Shown: positions 21,103 through 32,580 of the stretch, piece after piece
Numbering within the stretch: the stretch's first letter is position 1
How the letters are laid out: each line of letters opens with the position of its first letter
Assembly (NCBI GenBank): GCA_018894105.1
Contig: CM032128.1
Span: 19,759,001 to 19,823,000 of the forward strand
From: Jacaranda mimosifolia
Lineage: Eukaryota > Streptophyta > Magnoliopsida > Lamiales > Bignoniaceae
DNA length: 64,000 nucleotides
Direction of reading: 5' to 3'
Program-made: the position numbers and the translations under genes
The notes under the pieces: generated by a model
Seen by the model: the letters and a program-made list of their open reading frames with translations, nothing else
What the model was told of the DNA's origin: nothing
Database searches by the model: none

Positions 21103-21542
21103 ATCAGAATGAGTAGCCTCGCTATCCCCCCATTGACTACCCTCAGAATCAAACAAATGCAACATGTCTACAACAAAGGAAGAACGCTAAGGAAAACGAA
21201 GGAAGAGACTTACTCTTTGTCGGTGCACAAAAAAGCACAATATAGTAACTGCAAATGCAGTGGCTCAAAGCTCGACCAGATGCAAAGACAGTAAAAGTAA
21301 AAATGAGTACTTTAACAGCACTTATTTATAGGCACCCGAGCGCAGGAATCCAAGCGGTTGTAATAATGATGTCACCGTCGCTCGACGCCTGCCCGACACG
21401 ATGTAACTGTGGCATTAAATGCGCAAAACTCGGGTTGATTTTCAAAAACCCTTGTCGACGAACCCGCGTAACTGCACAACAGACTATTCCCCAATCTTTT
21501 TCATCGATTGTCTCATTCAGCATTCGAAAGTAGAGGGACTTA
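21103..21542 (+). repeat. duplicate of the gypsy-3 3' untranslated region
   Basis: It matches 30931-31371 closely (CAACATGTCTACA, GGAAGAACGCTAAGGAAAAC, GAGTACTTTAAC.GCACTTA). It stands immediately before the second LTR, just as 30931-31371 stands before the third. It includes the start region of the antisense ORF. Confidence 0.85.
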
Positions 21543-22327
21543 TGATATGGGATGGCCCAATAGGCTCAGCCTAAAGACCACAAACTCAATGATGTAGCAT
21601 CAAGCCCATCTCATAATTGTGCTACTGACTTCAGGTGACCCAAATTGACCAGACAAATCGACATGTCATACCCTTGCGGGCTGGCATTCGACTAGGTCAC
21701 AAGCAAGACCCCTGTTCGACCCCTTAACCACGGCGCTCGGCCACCTCTTACACCACATGCCAACCCATCGTAGGTTCAACCCTTGTCACTGACCATGGAG
21801 GTCGACGCGGCGCAGAATCAACTCTGCCTCATTAAATGCCCTGATAGGCAGCATGCCTCCGCATTAATGGTGCATGCCACCCCAATACCACCCATGCTGC
21901 CGCACTAAGCAGGAGACGCGTCTACAATGTACTATTCTATCCATGAAACTTGGAAATACAGCCACCTGGAATAGTACAGGACTGGGAGATGACCTAATGA
22001 CCCTCATGCAAGGACAAAGATCCTTCCTACATGTCAAGGGCATCTCAGACAAATCCCTACTGGGAGAAGGCTACAAATACATCCCCTTCAGCCTCACAAA
22101 AGGTATGTCATTCAATATACAAAAAGACCTCACTCTGCTACCCATTATATCTAGTCGATCCTATACTAACTTGAGCGCCAGAGTGTCTTAGCCAAGGGCA
22201 CCTTGGCTAGCTTGACATTTGTTCGTGATTGTAGGACTCGATCCAACTAAATTGTAGATTGACCAGAGAGGTCGAACCTTTCCAATCTATCATTTGATCC
22301 AGTTACGAGCGGATTTCACCCTTATCA
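21543..22327 (+). repeat. second (functional 5') LTR of gypsy-3
   Basis: 785 bp from TGATATGG to TTATCA. It lacks about 16 bp near position 70 relative to the last LTR. A primer binding site follows. The LTR supplies promoter and polyadenylation signals in this family; none is proven here. Confidence 0.88.
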
Positions 22328-22329
22328 TT

Positions 22330-22347
22330 TGGCGCCATCTGTGGGAA
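22330..22347 (+). promoter_or_regulatory. primer binding site, gypsy-3
   Basis: TGGCGCCATCTGTGGGAA begins 3 bases after the LTR end. It is the sequence usually found next to the 5' LTR in plant gypsy elements and pairs with a tRNA 3' end. Confidence 0.85.
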
Positions 22348-22367
22348 ACTTAAGTCCGCAATCAAAA

Positions 22368-23815
22368 ATGGCTAACACCAGGCGAGCCCCCTCGAAAAGA
22401 GAAGAAAACATGAGGTCTAGCTCTCCCCCATCCCGATTTCAGCAAGAACATGACGCACCCAGGTCTAGCACCCGCCAGAGCAGGTGGTCACCCGAACCAT
22501 GCCCCAATTGATGCAGCTCATCAGCGAGCAAATATCGACCCAGATTTCTGCTCAACTTTTTGTGGCTCTAAATCAACATACCGTGCAACCGGAGCCGGCA
22601 GTGAGTGCAACTTCGCAGCCCGCAGCCTAGAGGAAAGACCGCCTAAAGAAAATCAAGACCAACCAGAGTCCAAAAGGCCTCCCTCGAAGCGTGAAGTAAG
22701 CCCAAGTTGTTTTCCAAGGGAAGTGGCCTGACCCATGCCTCGCGAGGAGGTTGCAGATTCAGTTGATCACGGTGTTCGACCTATTCGAGCCCTACAACAC
22801 GATAAGGTAGAGCACTCGAGACCCCCCCTAAATAGAAACGCATCTCAAACTGACAAGGAGGAATGGGAGGAAGTGTCCCACCAAGTCCAATAGCTAAACA
22901 AACGATTAGAAGAGATCTCAAGGAGAAACACAGAGAAAAATCACTATCAAGAGGGACCGCTGAGGTTTCGAAGAGAGAGAGAGACTCACCATTCGTCCAA
23001 GAGATTATCGACGATCGCATTGCCGTCGATGCCAAATCCCGATAGGCCTGCCCCGATATGATAGCTCGTCAGACCCAAATGAACATTTGATGCAGTTCGA
23101 ACACATGATGCAGTTGCACGAACACAGCGATTACATCCACGCCAAGATGTTGGTAACCATTTTTCAGAGGACGGCGCTTGACTGGTTCGTTGAGCTGGAA
23201 CCGGCGTCGATATACTTATATGACCAGTTATGCAACAAGTTTTTGCACCAGTTTACGAGCAGGAGGAAGGTAAAGCTCCCATATACCCACTTACACACGG
23301 TGAAATAGAGTGAAAGAAAATTCCTCCCAAACTTTTTTACTAGGTTTAACACGGAGGTGCTGAAGATTGATAGCCCTCGGATTGAGTTCCTGATCGATGT
23401 ATTGTTCTTGGGCCTCAGACACAAGGAATGTGCCAAAGTATTGGCATGCGAATAGCCCATGTCGATGGAGGAGCTCCTTGGCCTCACAGAGAGGTACATG
23501 ACTCAATAGGAGATGAATAGACTGAAATATGGCAATCTCGAGGTCGATAAGAAGAAGAGCAAGGAAAAAGATGACCGCCAGTACAGAGAGGGTTGTCGAT
23601 CCCCCATCAAACGCTTCCATGATTATACCCCGCTTAATCTCCCAAAGAAGGAGGTGTTGTTTGCTATCTAACATGACAATATCCTCAAAAGGCCCAGAAA
23701 GCTTATCGAAACCGAAGCCATGAAGAAGTCAAAGAAATACTGCCATTTCCATAAGCAAAAGGGGCACGACACAGAAGATTATTTCAATTTGCACGATGAG
23801 ATCAAGATAGACTGA
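22368..23815 (+). pseudogene. gypsy-3 gag, decayed
   Basis: A likely start ATG at 22368 (MANTRRAPSKREENM) lies 20 bases past the primer site. The N-terminal region is basic and Ser/Pro-rich. The Retrotrans_gag core is at about 23080-23450: TALDWFVELEPASIYLYDQL, then FTRFNTEVLKI and VLFLGLRHKECAK. It is broken by TAG stops at 23306 and 23453 and by frame changes earlier. At about 23735-23790 there is a zinc-finger-like end (CHFHKQKGHDTEDYFNLHDEI is split by position only; the usual third Cys is Tyr). Gag would assemble the particle and bind element RNA. Confidence 0.8.
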
Positions 23816-24059
23816 TTAGGCAGGGCCATCTGAAAAAAGATATCGACGAGCTTGCCAGACGCGAAGAGGGCAAAACTGACTGAACTCTCCGTAGAGAAAG
23901 GTCGGCTAGCCCGATGAGAGAAGATAAAGGAAAGAAGCCTGCCCAAGATCCCCACCCATCCATTCAAGGAGTCATTGACATGATTGCAAGAGATTCCACT
24001 GGGGGGAACTCAAAGTCTGCCAGAAAGTAGACTCAAAGGCAACTAGAATCGACCAAATC

Positions 24060-24579
24060 AGCTAAGGTCGAAACGGTCTTCCAGCTCTCAACCAGCACAG
24101 AACCAATCTCCTTCACCGATTCCGACCTCGACCACCTGGAGAACAGAAGAGTCGATCGCAAGATAGACTGCCCCATGGTGGTAACGCTTGAAATAGCTAA
24201 CTTTGAAGTGAGAAAAATCTTGGTCGACAATGGCAGCTCTGTAAACATCATATTTTTGTCCACCTTGAACAGAATGAATTTGGGACAATTGAAATTTGAG
24301 CTGGTCCGCACCCCGCTGGTCGATTTTGGGGGATCGAAGATTATCCCAGAGAGGTCCATTAAACTATCCACATCATTGAGACAGGGCCCTCACTGCAGAA
24401 CCGTGATGATAAACTACCTTGTAGTCGACGCTCCCTTCGCCTACAACATCATCATTGGCCGACCTGTTCTGAATGACTTCAGGGCCATCATCTCAACTTA
24501 CCATATGAAGATCAAATTCCCAACCCCAGCAAGAGTAGGTGAGCTCTTGTACAACATTAAGGAAGCTTGGCACTGCTAA
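24060..24579 (+). pseudogene. gypsy-3 aspartic protease
   Basis: The 134-codon open piece 24175-24579 carries KILVDNGSSVNIIF, the place of the D-S/T/G-G active site. The motif is D-N-G, where relatives have D-G/S-G. ILGRP-type sequence follows (NIIIGRPVLNDFRAIISTYH MKIKFPT in two parts), the conserved end of plant gypsy proteases. Upstream, 24085-24175 holds FQLSTSTEPISFTDSDLDHL, the pre-protease block shared with gypsy-2. The protease would mature the Gag-Pol polyprotein. Confidence 0.8.
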
Positions 24580-24629
24580 CTATTTTGGTTAAGCCAAATA
24601 AGCAGAAGACCCGACCTTAGCTGAAGCCC

Positions 24630-25700
24630 TTGGGGGATGCCCCTGTAGCAAAACTTGATGCGGCACATTCATCTAAGAAGAAAAAATTAGAGGACACATG
24701 GATCGACCCCGTTGGGGAGTTCAAAACAATTAAATTAGAGCCCGGCAACCCCAACAATACCACTTGGATCGAGAGTAACATGGGCCATCATCTGGAGTAC
24801 CTCATGGTCTATTTCCTTCAAAGAAATATCGATGTGTTCGCATGGAAAGCTTCCGACCTCCAAGGAATCGACCCAAGTGTTATTGTCCATCATCTCAATG
24901 TGGACCCTTTCTACAAACCAATGAGGTAGAAGACAAGAACCTTCAATGCTGAGAGTTCCCAAATCCTCGAAGAAGAGGTCAACAAGCTACTAGAGGTAGG
25001 ATATATTATAGAAATTCAGTACCCTCTTGGCTTTGTAATGTTGTACTCATCCCTAAGAATAGGGGAAAGTGACATATGTATAATGATTTCACTGATTTGA
25101 ATAAAGTTTGCCCTAAGAATCCTTACCCCCTGCCTCACATAGATTTGTTAGTAAATTCTACAGCTGGTTGTGAACTATTGAGCATGATAAATGCCTTTTA
25201 AGGCTACTATCAAATATTTATGGCACCAGAGGACAGGGACAAGACCTCTTTCGTTGTCCCCAATGGAGTATACTATCTCTTAGTCATGTCCTTTGGACTC
25301 AAAAATGCGAGGGCAACATACCAAAGATTAGTCAACTTTATGTTCAAAAATGAGATCAAAAGGTTTATGTCAATGACATGATCGATCATTAAAATAGTGA
25401 AAGCCGAGGATCACCTGATCGACCTCGACCATACCTTTACTGTATTGAGGGCGTTCGGTATGAAACTCAACCCCAACAAGTGCACATTCGGGGGTTAGGG
25501 AGGCAAATTCTTGGGTTACATAGTCAGTCAAAGAAGGATCGAAGCAAACCCACAGAAGATCCAGACATTAATGGACATCGCCCTGTCTCGAACAGTTTGA
25601 GACGTACAGCGCTTGATCGGCAGGATAATAGCCCTCAATAGATTCATCGAGAGACTGGCCGACAAGAGTCTTTCTTTCTTCAAAATCCTAAGAAATGCAA
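24630..25700 (+). pseudogene. gypsy-3 reverse transcriptase, decayed
   Basis: Domains seen in order: pre-RT (24800-24930, FAWKASDLQGIDPSVIVHHL), EEVNKLLEVGYI (24970-25010), YNDFTDLNKVCPKNPYPLPH (25078-25140), SFGLKNARATYQRLVNFMF (25290-25350), the catalytic YVNDMI (25366-25383) in a shifted frame, NPNKCTFG (25470) and KFLGYIVS (25505). The catalytic motif should be Y-V-D-D; the first Asp is now Asn. Stops at 24928, 25201 and 25495 and a frameshift at about 25355-25366 inactivate it. Confidence 0.82.
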
Positions 25701-26040
25701 AAAAAATTAGCATTCCAATGGAACGAATAATGTGACCAGGCTTTTGTCGAAATGAAGCAGTACCTCTCCTCACCACCCATGCTTGCCAAGCCCAAGCTGG
25801 GTGAAGTTTTGCAACTTTATCTGGCCGTGCCCACCACCTCGATCAGCTCAGTTCTGGCCTTGATGAGAGACAAAACTCATCTACCTGTGTATTATTGCAG
25901 TAAAGCCTTACAAGGGCCTGAGCATAATTACTTAGAGATTTAGCAGTTCGCCCTCGCACTCGTTACAGCAGCACGGAAGTTGCAACCTTACCTCCAGTCT
26001 CATGCGATCACAGTGTCAAAACCAAACACATTAGGTTGGC
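25700..26040 (+). pseudogene. gypsy-3 RNase H (RT-linked)
   Basis: The open piece 25752-25943 contains LQLYLAVPTTSISSVLALMR and VYYCSKALQGPEHNYLEI, the usual RT-connected RNase H of plant Tat-type elements. The next stretch (FALALVTAARKLQPYLQSH) completes it after a stop at 25942. In this lineage the first catalytic Asp is often already replaced (LYLAVS type), and a second RNase H follows. Confidence 0.72.
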
Positions 26041-26099
26041 TCATGAAATGGGCCATCGAGCTGGGGAGTTCAACATCACATTCCAACCGCGGACGACCA

Positions 26100-26470
26100 T
26101 AAAAGCATAGGTCTTGGCCAATTTTGTAGCCAAAAGGCTCGACCTCCCCGAGCAGCTCGACCTAAATTTCTTTGTTTGGACGTTACACGTTGATGGCTCA
26201 GCAACTACCCCAGGATGCAGAATTGGTGTTTCACTCCGCTCCCCACTCGCTGAAGAGTATGATCGATTCCTGGGGTGTCGAACAGCTAGTTGCAATCATC
26301 GATTCCCAGTTGGTGGCAAAGCAGGTAGAAGGAAACTTTGAAGCCAAATAGGCCAAGATGAGTTAGTACCTATCCGAGGTAAAACAGTTGCAGAAATTGT
26401 TCAAGAGCTTCAACTTGAGCCAAGTACCCCGAGCAGAAAATAAGTGAACAGACGCACTCTCAAAATTCGC
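26100..26470 (+). pseudogene. gypsy-3 second RNase H (archaeal-like type)
   Basis: WTLHVDGSATTPGCRIGV (26178-26232) is the first strand with its Asp. After a frame change, IIDSQLVAKQVEGNFEAK (about 26297-26350) and SQVPRAENK, then TDALSKFAS (about 26420-26475) give the other Asp-bearing motifs. An additional archaeal-type RNase H after the RT-linked one is a known mark of Tat elements. Stops at 26351, 26363 and 26441 break it. Confidence 0.75.
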
Positions 26471-26739
26471 TAGCTCGACAAGAGAAACTAGAGAAAGAAC
26501 CATAACATTTCTCATGGCAGCAAATCAGCTATCCAGATTAACGGCCACAATCTCGTCGGAAACATAGAGGAGGCAGCTCCCTCCTGGAAAGACCCAATCA
26601 AGCACTACTTAAGGCAAAGCACAATTCCCAACGATAGGAATGAGGCTTGCAAACTCAAAGGGCAAGCAGCCAAGTTCGCCCTCGACGAGCACGGAAAACT
26701 TTACAGGAGGTCAATATCAGGACCATCCTTTAAATGCCT

Positions 26740-27646
26740 AACACCCGACGAAGCAGATCAAGTCCTACACGATTTTCATGCTGGCATTTGTGGTAATCAC
26801 TCCGGAGGTCGGTCCCTGGCCCACAAAGTCATACGATATGGGTATTTTTGGCCTACTTTATTAAAGGATTCGATCGACTTCGCTAGAAAGTGCTCTTCCA
26901 GCCAGCTTCACTGGAACATGCCGCACCAACCCGCAGCATCAATGGTAAGCGTCCAGATCACATGGCCGTTCGACCAGTGGGGGACCGATATAGTCGGATC
27001 CCTCCCAAAAACATCCAGCCAACAGAAATTTATTATCGTTGCGGTTGAATACTTCACTAAATGGGTTGAAACGGAAGCAGCTCTAAGGATCACCGATGCA
27101 GCTATCAAGAGCTTCATCTGGAATAACATAATCTGTCGTTTCGGCCTGCCTAAAGTCTTGATCTCAGATAATGGGACTCAATTTCAAAGTAAGAACACGA
27201 GAAAATGGTGTGAGTCCTTGAGAATCTGCCAACACTTTACCTCAGTAGGAAACCCCCAGGCTAATTGCCAAACGGAGGTCATGAACAGAATGGTCCTTGA
27301 CCACCTTAAAGCTCGAATAAAAGGAACGGGAGAGAGCTGGGCGGACGACCTCCTCGGAGTGCTATGGGCATATAAAACCACACCTCGAATAGCTACGGGC
27401 CACAGCCCTTACAGCTTGGTCTACGACTCTGAAGGAGTGATTCCATTTGAGCTGGTACAACACACAGCCCGAGTGATCCATTATAAACTAATCCAAAACA
27501 TAACGAAAAAGGCCCTCAGCCTCATTACCATCGATGAGATACGCCACAAGAAAGTCGAAGTATTGAGAAATGTGAGAAAGCTTGACCCAAAATGGAGGGG
27601 CGTTACACTGTGGTCAAAGTGTCAAAACATAATGCATACCGACTAG
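26740..27646 (+). pseudogene. gypsy-3 integrase
   Basis: The zinc-binding end is at 26770-26915 (FHAGICGNHSGG, then RKCSSSQLHW). The HHCC finger has both His, but the second Cys of C-x-x-C is Ser. The open piece 26918-27646 (242 codons) has the complete D-D-E core: WGTDIVGSLP, LISDNGTQFQS and NCQTEVMNRM. WADDLLGVLWAYKTTPRIAT and SLVYDSEGVIPFEL follow. This is the best-kept coding piece of the element. It would insert element cDNA into the genome. The C-terminal part is short after 27600. Confidence 0.87.
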
Positions 27647-27829
27647 CAGACATACGGGGCAACGAACTACCACCCCTTGGAATGCTGCAAATCTAAAGAA
27701 ATTCTATGTATAAAAAGACCACTAGCCTCCATTGTATTTCCTCACATAAATGAAAATTTATGGAACATCTTGTAAATACATACATACATGTATGAGTTGA
27801 TCACTTGCTGTCAACCCCATATTCAACCA

Positions 27830-28060
27830 ATCAAGCTTCCAGCCACCAAGTCATCGCTTCACAGTCAAGACCAAATCATCGACCCCGTAGTTGACCAAGC
27901 AAGCTTCTAGCTGCCGAGTCAAGGCTTCACAGCCAAGACCAAATCGTCAACCCAAGCTTCTAGCCGCCAAGTCAAGGCTTCACAGGCAAGACCAAAGCAT
28001 CGACACCGTAGTCGACCAAGCAGGCTTTCAGCTGCCACCCTAAACCCTAAACCTTTACTG
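27830..28060 (+). repeat. 3' tandem repeats of gypsy-3 (about 65-75 bp unit)
   Basis: At least three copies of a unit like 'AGCTTCTAGCCGCCAAGTCA ... GGCTTCACAGCCAAGACCAA ... TCGACC..GTAGTCGACCAAGC' start near 27835, 27902 and 27955. They sit directly after pol, the typical place in Tat/Ogre elements. Confidence 0.8.
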
Positions 28061-28429
28061 TCGACCCCGCAGTCGACCAAATATACGAGTTCATCGTTAA
28101 CTATTTTATTCAATTAAGCAATCAAATTGATCGATTGCAGCCAACCCCAGAGTCGATCAGAAGGGCTTCGAACCAATAAATTAAACATGCATAACGTGAA
28201 TTAAAATGTATGTTGGTTCAGGTAATCATGGTTCATTCGACGATGATCTTGAACTAATTTTACCAAAATTTAACAACACAAACACTCGACTACAACCTTC
28301 ATTATGCTTAAAGAGTGATAAAAGAACACATGCCATTCGACAAAACAAACATGTTCAATTAGAAAAAGGAGTACTTCATTCAATTTCAAAAATCTTGATT
28401 ACAAATATCAGAATAAGTATATTAACTGG
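28061..28429. other. gypsy-3 spacer between repeats and antisense ORF
   Basis: Non-coding by inspection. Short open frames on the + strand (28206-28544) have no recognisable family and partly lie opposite the antisense ORF. Confidence 0.4.
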
Positions 28430-30992
28430 AATGAAAAATACATTAGAACAGGAGCATCAGCTCGACTCAGCGCCCTCGTCGTGCCCTTCTCGACACCCTC
28501 CTCAATTACTTGCTCGAGCTCATCGCTTGAAGAAATCAGAATAGGAACTACCGTGGGTCTGCTCGCCCTTGGCTCAGGCATCGCAATAGCAACAGGAACA
28601 GTGGCCGTCGCCGATTGAGAGGGCCCAGTCTCGTCGGCCAGAAAACTTCCATCCAGCGGAAGAAGGTATACGGCAGCATCGACCATGTCATCTTAAACCT
28701 CAAATGTAAACTCGCTGGCAAAGGCAAATTCCTTAGCGACCTCATCCAGTTTCTTCGCCACCATGGCTGCCTTCCTCTGCGCTTCGGTTAAAGGCACGGC
28801 AGGTGGAGCCTCTGCAACTCCTTCGGCCATAGGAGCCTCCATAGCTCCCTTTTCAACGATAGCCTCCTTGTCTTCAGGGTACAGCTACAGCTGCTCATCG
28901 AGGATGGGGCTGAGGTATTCCCTATCCTCTGGTCGAAAAGAATAGCCCAGAAATTACAACTGCTTAAATGCCTTCTCGAACGCATTTTTGGCGTCATCTA
29001 AGGATAACACAATGCTCGTATACTAGAACACCGAGCAGAGCATAAACTGCAACATGGTATCTCGCTGCATCAGCAAAAATTTTTTGTAGAATTCAGCTCG
29101 AGCCTTATCGAGCACCGCCCTCTGACCAGCTGACCGACCAAACTCATAACCAAGTTGTGCATCCATTCTGGCCTACTTGAGCAGCTCATCCATTTTGGTC
29201 CTCTCCTCAACGGAGGTGATCAACTGATTATCTTTCATTCGGAGCTGATTGTTAAGCTTTTCGACCTCCTTGGCCAGCTCCTCGACCCTAGTCTGGGAAG
29301 ACTCAAGCTAAGCCTTTAAAGTCTCCACGTCTCCGCCCTCTTGCAAGTGCTCCTGGTCGGCAAGGGCCAGCTTCAACCTCCTGTAGAAATGGTAGACCAG
29401 CTGGCCCACCTAAAAGCATTACTGATAAGAAAATAATATTCGACCAAAGAATAATGTTCGAAAATACAATATAATCGACCCGAGCCTTACCATATTTGAG
29501 TGATAGGCTAGAGCCCTGAGAGCAGCATCCTGGCGCAACCCCATCAACTTTTTTTTGTTAGACGCAAACAACCTTGCCATTATCATCTTCAGCGAATATA
29601 GCTTCGGTCGGCCCCGCCGTCTCAATCGATAAAGAGTTGTGAACAGCCATGCTCAGCTCCATTTCGAACCTCGGCGATGGTAGTCTTGGCAGATGGAACA
29701 ACACGTCATCCCCGTGCTGGTCAAACAGATCATAATCAGTGGGTTGGCCCGACCGCGTGGCCTTCCCCTTACCTTTCTCAGCTACTGTCCTCTTTGGATC
29801 AGGTCCCGCCTGCTCAATCATAGCTCTTTTTCCTCGACATGCCGGGTTGCTCCCTGTAGTCGCCACAGGCCGAGAATGCGACAAAGTAGGTGACGGAGAA
29901 GGTATCATCTCTTCTGGCTGAGGTGCCGCAACCACAGCAACCCCTCGACGAGCCGCTGTAGCCAAACGATGATGCTCGCTCCTCTCGACCCTCGCCAAAG
30001 CTTCAGCTCTTGATCAGCTAATAATTTCATCTCAATCTGCCAAGCAACATAACAATAAAGGGTTAAAATCAAATGAAAAAATAGATAAAGTAACGAATCA
30101 TTGACAACATAATCTACCTAGTTGATCGTCCGCTGGCAAGCCCAGCTAGGCTTGTGATAACCCAACTAACACCAAACTTCTTTCCTCAATAAATACTGAG
30201 GCCTCTACCTGACCAAACTCAACCAGATTCCAAACAAAGGTATTAGGCTAGGTTGGAGTTAGGTTACCTGGCATCTTGACATGCCTCATCCACCAGCCCC
30301 TCAGGATATTGAAACCCCCGGCAACTCATACATAAAAGTAACATTTTTTCCACTCTTGCCCATAGGAAGAGGCCGGCGTGACAAGAAACTTACGGCAGGG
30401 TTGAGCAGTGAGATAATAAAAGCTCGACTCGTCGGTGCTACCCAACTTGTGGGACATTGGAAGGTGAAAAAGATTTGAGAAATTTTTCAAAATTGGCAGG
30501 CTAGTCGAATATGTGCATTAGGACGAAAAAGCTATAAATAGTAGAAAAGCAATTCAGCAGCAGTTGGGTTATGCACACTTCTAAACCCTTAAGCAAGTCG
30601 ACTACAGGACCACCTAAGGGGAACCTAAGGCCACATCTAAGGGCATCCTCAAACACAGTTATACACCCGGTCGGGGGTCGATGCATCCAATCAGGGGGCC
30701 CAGGGGTTAAAAGCTCATACTCTACAGGGACATGATACAGCTGCCTAATGCACCTCAGGTCAGCAGGGGTGATCGTAGACACTATTTTGCTGTAGTGGTT
30801 GGGGGTAAATAATCAACCGCGTGATAAAGGAGCCTGACTTGGCCTAGCTTCATCACCTCCGCTAGTGTGATCACTGCTCGAGCTGTCACCCGACGAGCTA
30901 CTCGACTCCTCTGATGAACCCCCAGGCCAATCAGAATGAGTAGCCTCGCTATCCCTCCCATGACAACCCTCAGAATCAGAAAAATGCAACAT
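28430..30992 (-). pseudogene. gypsy-3 antisense additional ORF (Transposase_28-like)
   Basis: On the reverse strand a likely start ATG at 30992 (MLHFSDSEGCHGRDSE) opens a Ser/Glu-rich N-terminus. At 30782-30501 comes ADLRCIRQLYHVPVEYELLT followed by PTGCITVFEDALRCGLRFPL, the core of the plant 'putative gypsy type transposon' family (Transposase_28). KFLVTPASSYGQEWKKCYFY follows at about 30400-30330. After an intron-like gap (about 30260-30000), a Pro/Ser-rich piece (29998-29558), a coiled-coil region (about 29400-29100) and an acidic tail (28686-28430, SSSDELEQVIEEGVEKG) complete it. Several stops are present. Antisense ORFs at this place are known in Tat-lineage elements; their role is unknown. 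Confidence 0.75.
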
Positions 30993-31354
30993 GTCTACAG
31001 CAAAGGAAGAACGCTAAGGAAAACGAAGAAAGAAACTTACTCTTTGTCGGTGAACAAAAAAGCAAAATACAGTAGCAGCAAATGTAGTTGGCTCAAAGCT
31101 CGACCAGACGCAAATGCAGTAAAAGTAAAAATGAGTACTTTAACCGCACTTATTTATAGGCATCTGAGTGCGGGAATCCAAGTGATTGTAATAATGTTGT
31201 AATCGTCGTTCGATGCCATGCCCAGCATGATATAACCGTCACATTAAATGTGCAAAACTCAGGTCAATTTTCAAAAACCTTCATCGACGAACCGCGTAAC
31301 TCCACAACAGACTACTCCCCAATCCTTCTGATCAATTATCTCGTTCAGCATTCG

Positions 31355-31371
31355 AAAGTGGGGGGGACACA
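31355..31371 (+). promoter_or_regulatory. polypurine tract, gypsy-3
   Basis: GAAAGTGGGGGGGACACA stands immediately before the final LTR, the place where plus-strand synthesis is primed. The duplicated copy before the second LTR reads GAAAGTAGAGGGAC (21526-21540). Confidence 0.75.
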
Positions 31372-32167
31372 TGATATGGGATGGCCTAATGGGCTCGGCC
31401 TAAAGACCACAGACTCAATGATGTAGCATCAGACCCATCTCATTCTTAGGGGCCCAATTGTGCTGCCAACTTCAGATGACCCAAATCAACCAAACATGTC
31501 AACCTGTCATACTCTGGCGGGCGAGCATTCGACTGGGTCACAGGCAAGACCTCTAGTTGACCCCTCGACCACAGCACTAGGCCATCTCTTACGCCGCACG
31601 CCAACCCATCGTAGGGTTGACCCTATCACCACCATGGAGGTCAACGCAGCGCATAATCAACTCTGCTTCATTAAATGCCTTGGCAGGCAGCCTATCTCTG
31701 CATTAGTGGTGTATGCCACCCCAATACCACCCATGCTGCCGCACTAGGCAAGAGATGCGTCTAGAATGTACTATTCTATCCATGAAACTTGGAAATATAG
31801 CCACCTGGAATAGTACAGGAGTGGGAAATGACCTAATAACCCTCATGCAAGGACAAAGATCCTTCCTACATGTCAAAGGCATCTCAGACAAATATCCAAT
31901 GGAAGAAGACTATAAATACATCCCCTTCAGCCTCACAAAAGGTATGCCATTCAATATACAAACAGCCCTCACTCTGCTACTCATTATATCTAGTCGATCC
32001 TATACTAACTTGAGCGTTGGAGTACCTTGGCCGAGGGCACCTTGGCTAGCCTAACATTTGTTCGTGATTACAGGACTCAACCCAACTAAATTCGTAGATC
32101 GACCAGAGAGGTCGAACCTTTCCAATCTATCATTAGATCCACTTACGAGCGGATTTCACCCTCATCA
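31372..32167 (+). repeat. 3' LTR of gypsy-3
   Basis: 796 bp from TGATATGG to CTCATCA, followed by the target duplication ATATT (32168-32172). Confidence 0.88.
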
Positions 32168-32580
32168 ATATTAAATTCTATTTATTATTTATAAAATTAT
32201 ATTTACATACATATATATAGATTATATACATATAAAAAATTATACAAATACATATATATATAATTATTTATAACATATCTATATACATATATATAAAATA
32301 TATATTTTTTCTTTTGTTTAATCTAAGATTAAATAATTATATATTTATGAAATATATAACTTACTTATATAAATCAAATACTATTTAATATTTATAAAAT
32401 TATATATATAGTTATCAAAACTAAATAATTTCATATTTATAAAATATATAACATATTTATATAAATCAAATTACTATATAATATTTATAAAAAATTATAT
32501 TCGTGCATATATATAAAATTACATATATAATTATTTATAACATATATATATTCATATATATATAATATATACATAACCCC
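32168..32580. repeat. AT-rich repeat, copies c and d
   Basis: 32173-32300 repeats copy b (20697-20830). From 32310, copy d resembles copy a (TTTCTTTTGTTTAATCTAAG, then ATATATTTATGAAATATATA). The array contains nothing coding. Confidence 0.7.

Larger units (their letters stand above)
20912..32167 (+). mobile_element. gypsy-3: Tat-like Ty3/gypsy element with three LTR copies
   Basis: The whole span is flanked by ATATT (20907-20911 and 32168-32172). Inside are: a broken LTR piece (20912-21102), a copy of the element's 3' region (21103-21542), a full LTR (21543-22327), the internal region with gag, protease, RT, RNase H, a second RNase H, integrase, 3' tandem repeats and an antisense ORF, and a final LTR (31372-32167). 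The second (archaeal-type) RNase H plus the antisense ORF point to the Tat lineage. All frames are broken except a good integrase piece. The LTRs differ at about 8% of the first 70 bases by my count, mostly transitions, so the element is not recent. Confidence 0.88.

Noticed and set aside
28038..28053. Telomere-like CCCTAAACCCTAAACC
   Set aside because: Only two units, inside the 3' repeat zone of gypsy-3. No array and no chromosome-end context.
29693..29893. Short + strand ORFs at 29693-29921
   Set aside because: Shadows of the antisense ORF of gypsy-3, which has the recognisable family pattern on the other strand.
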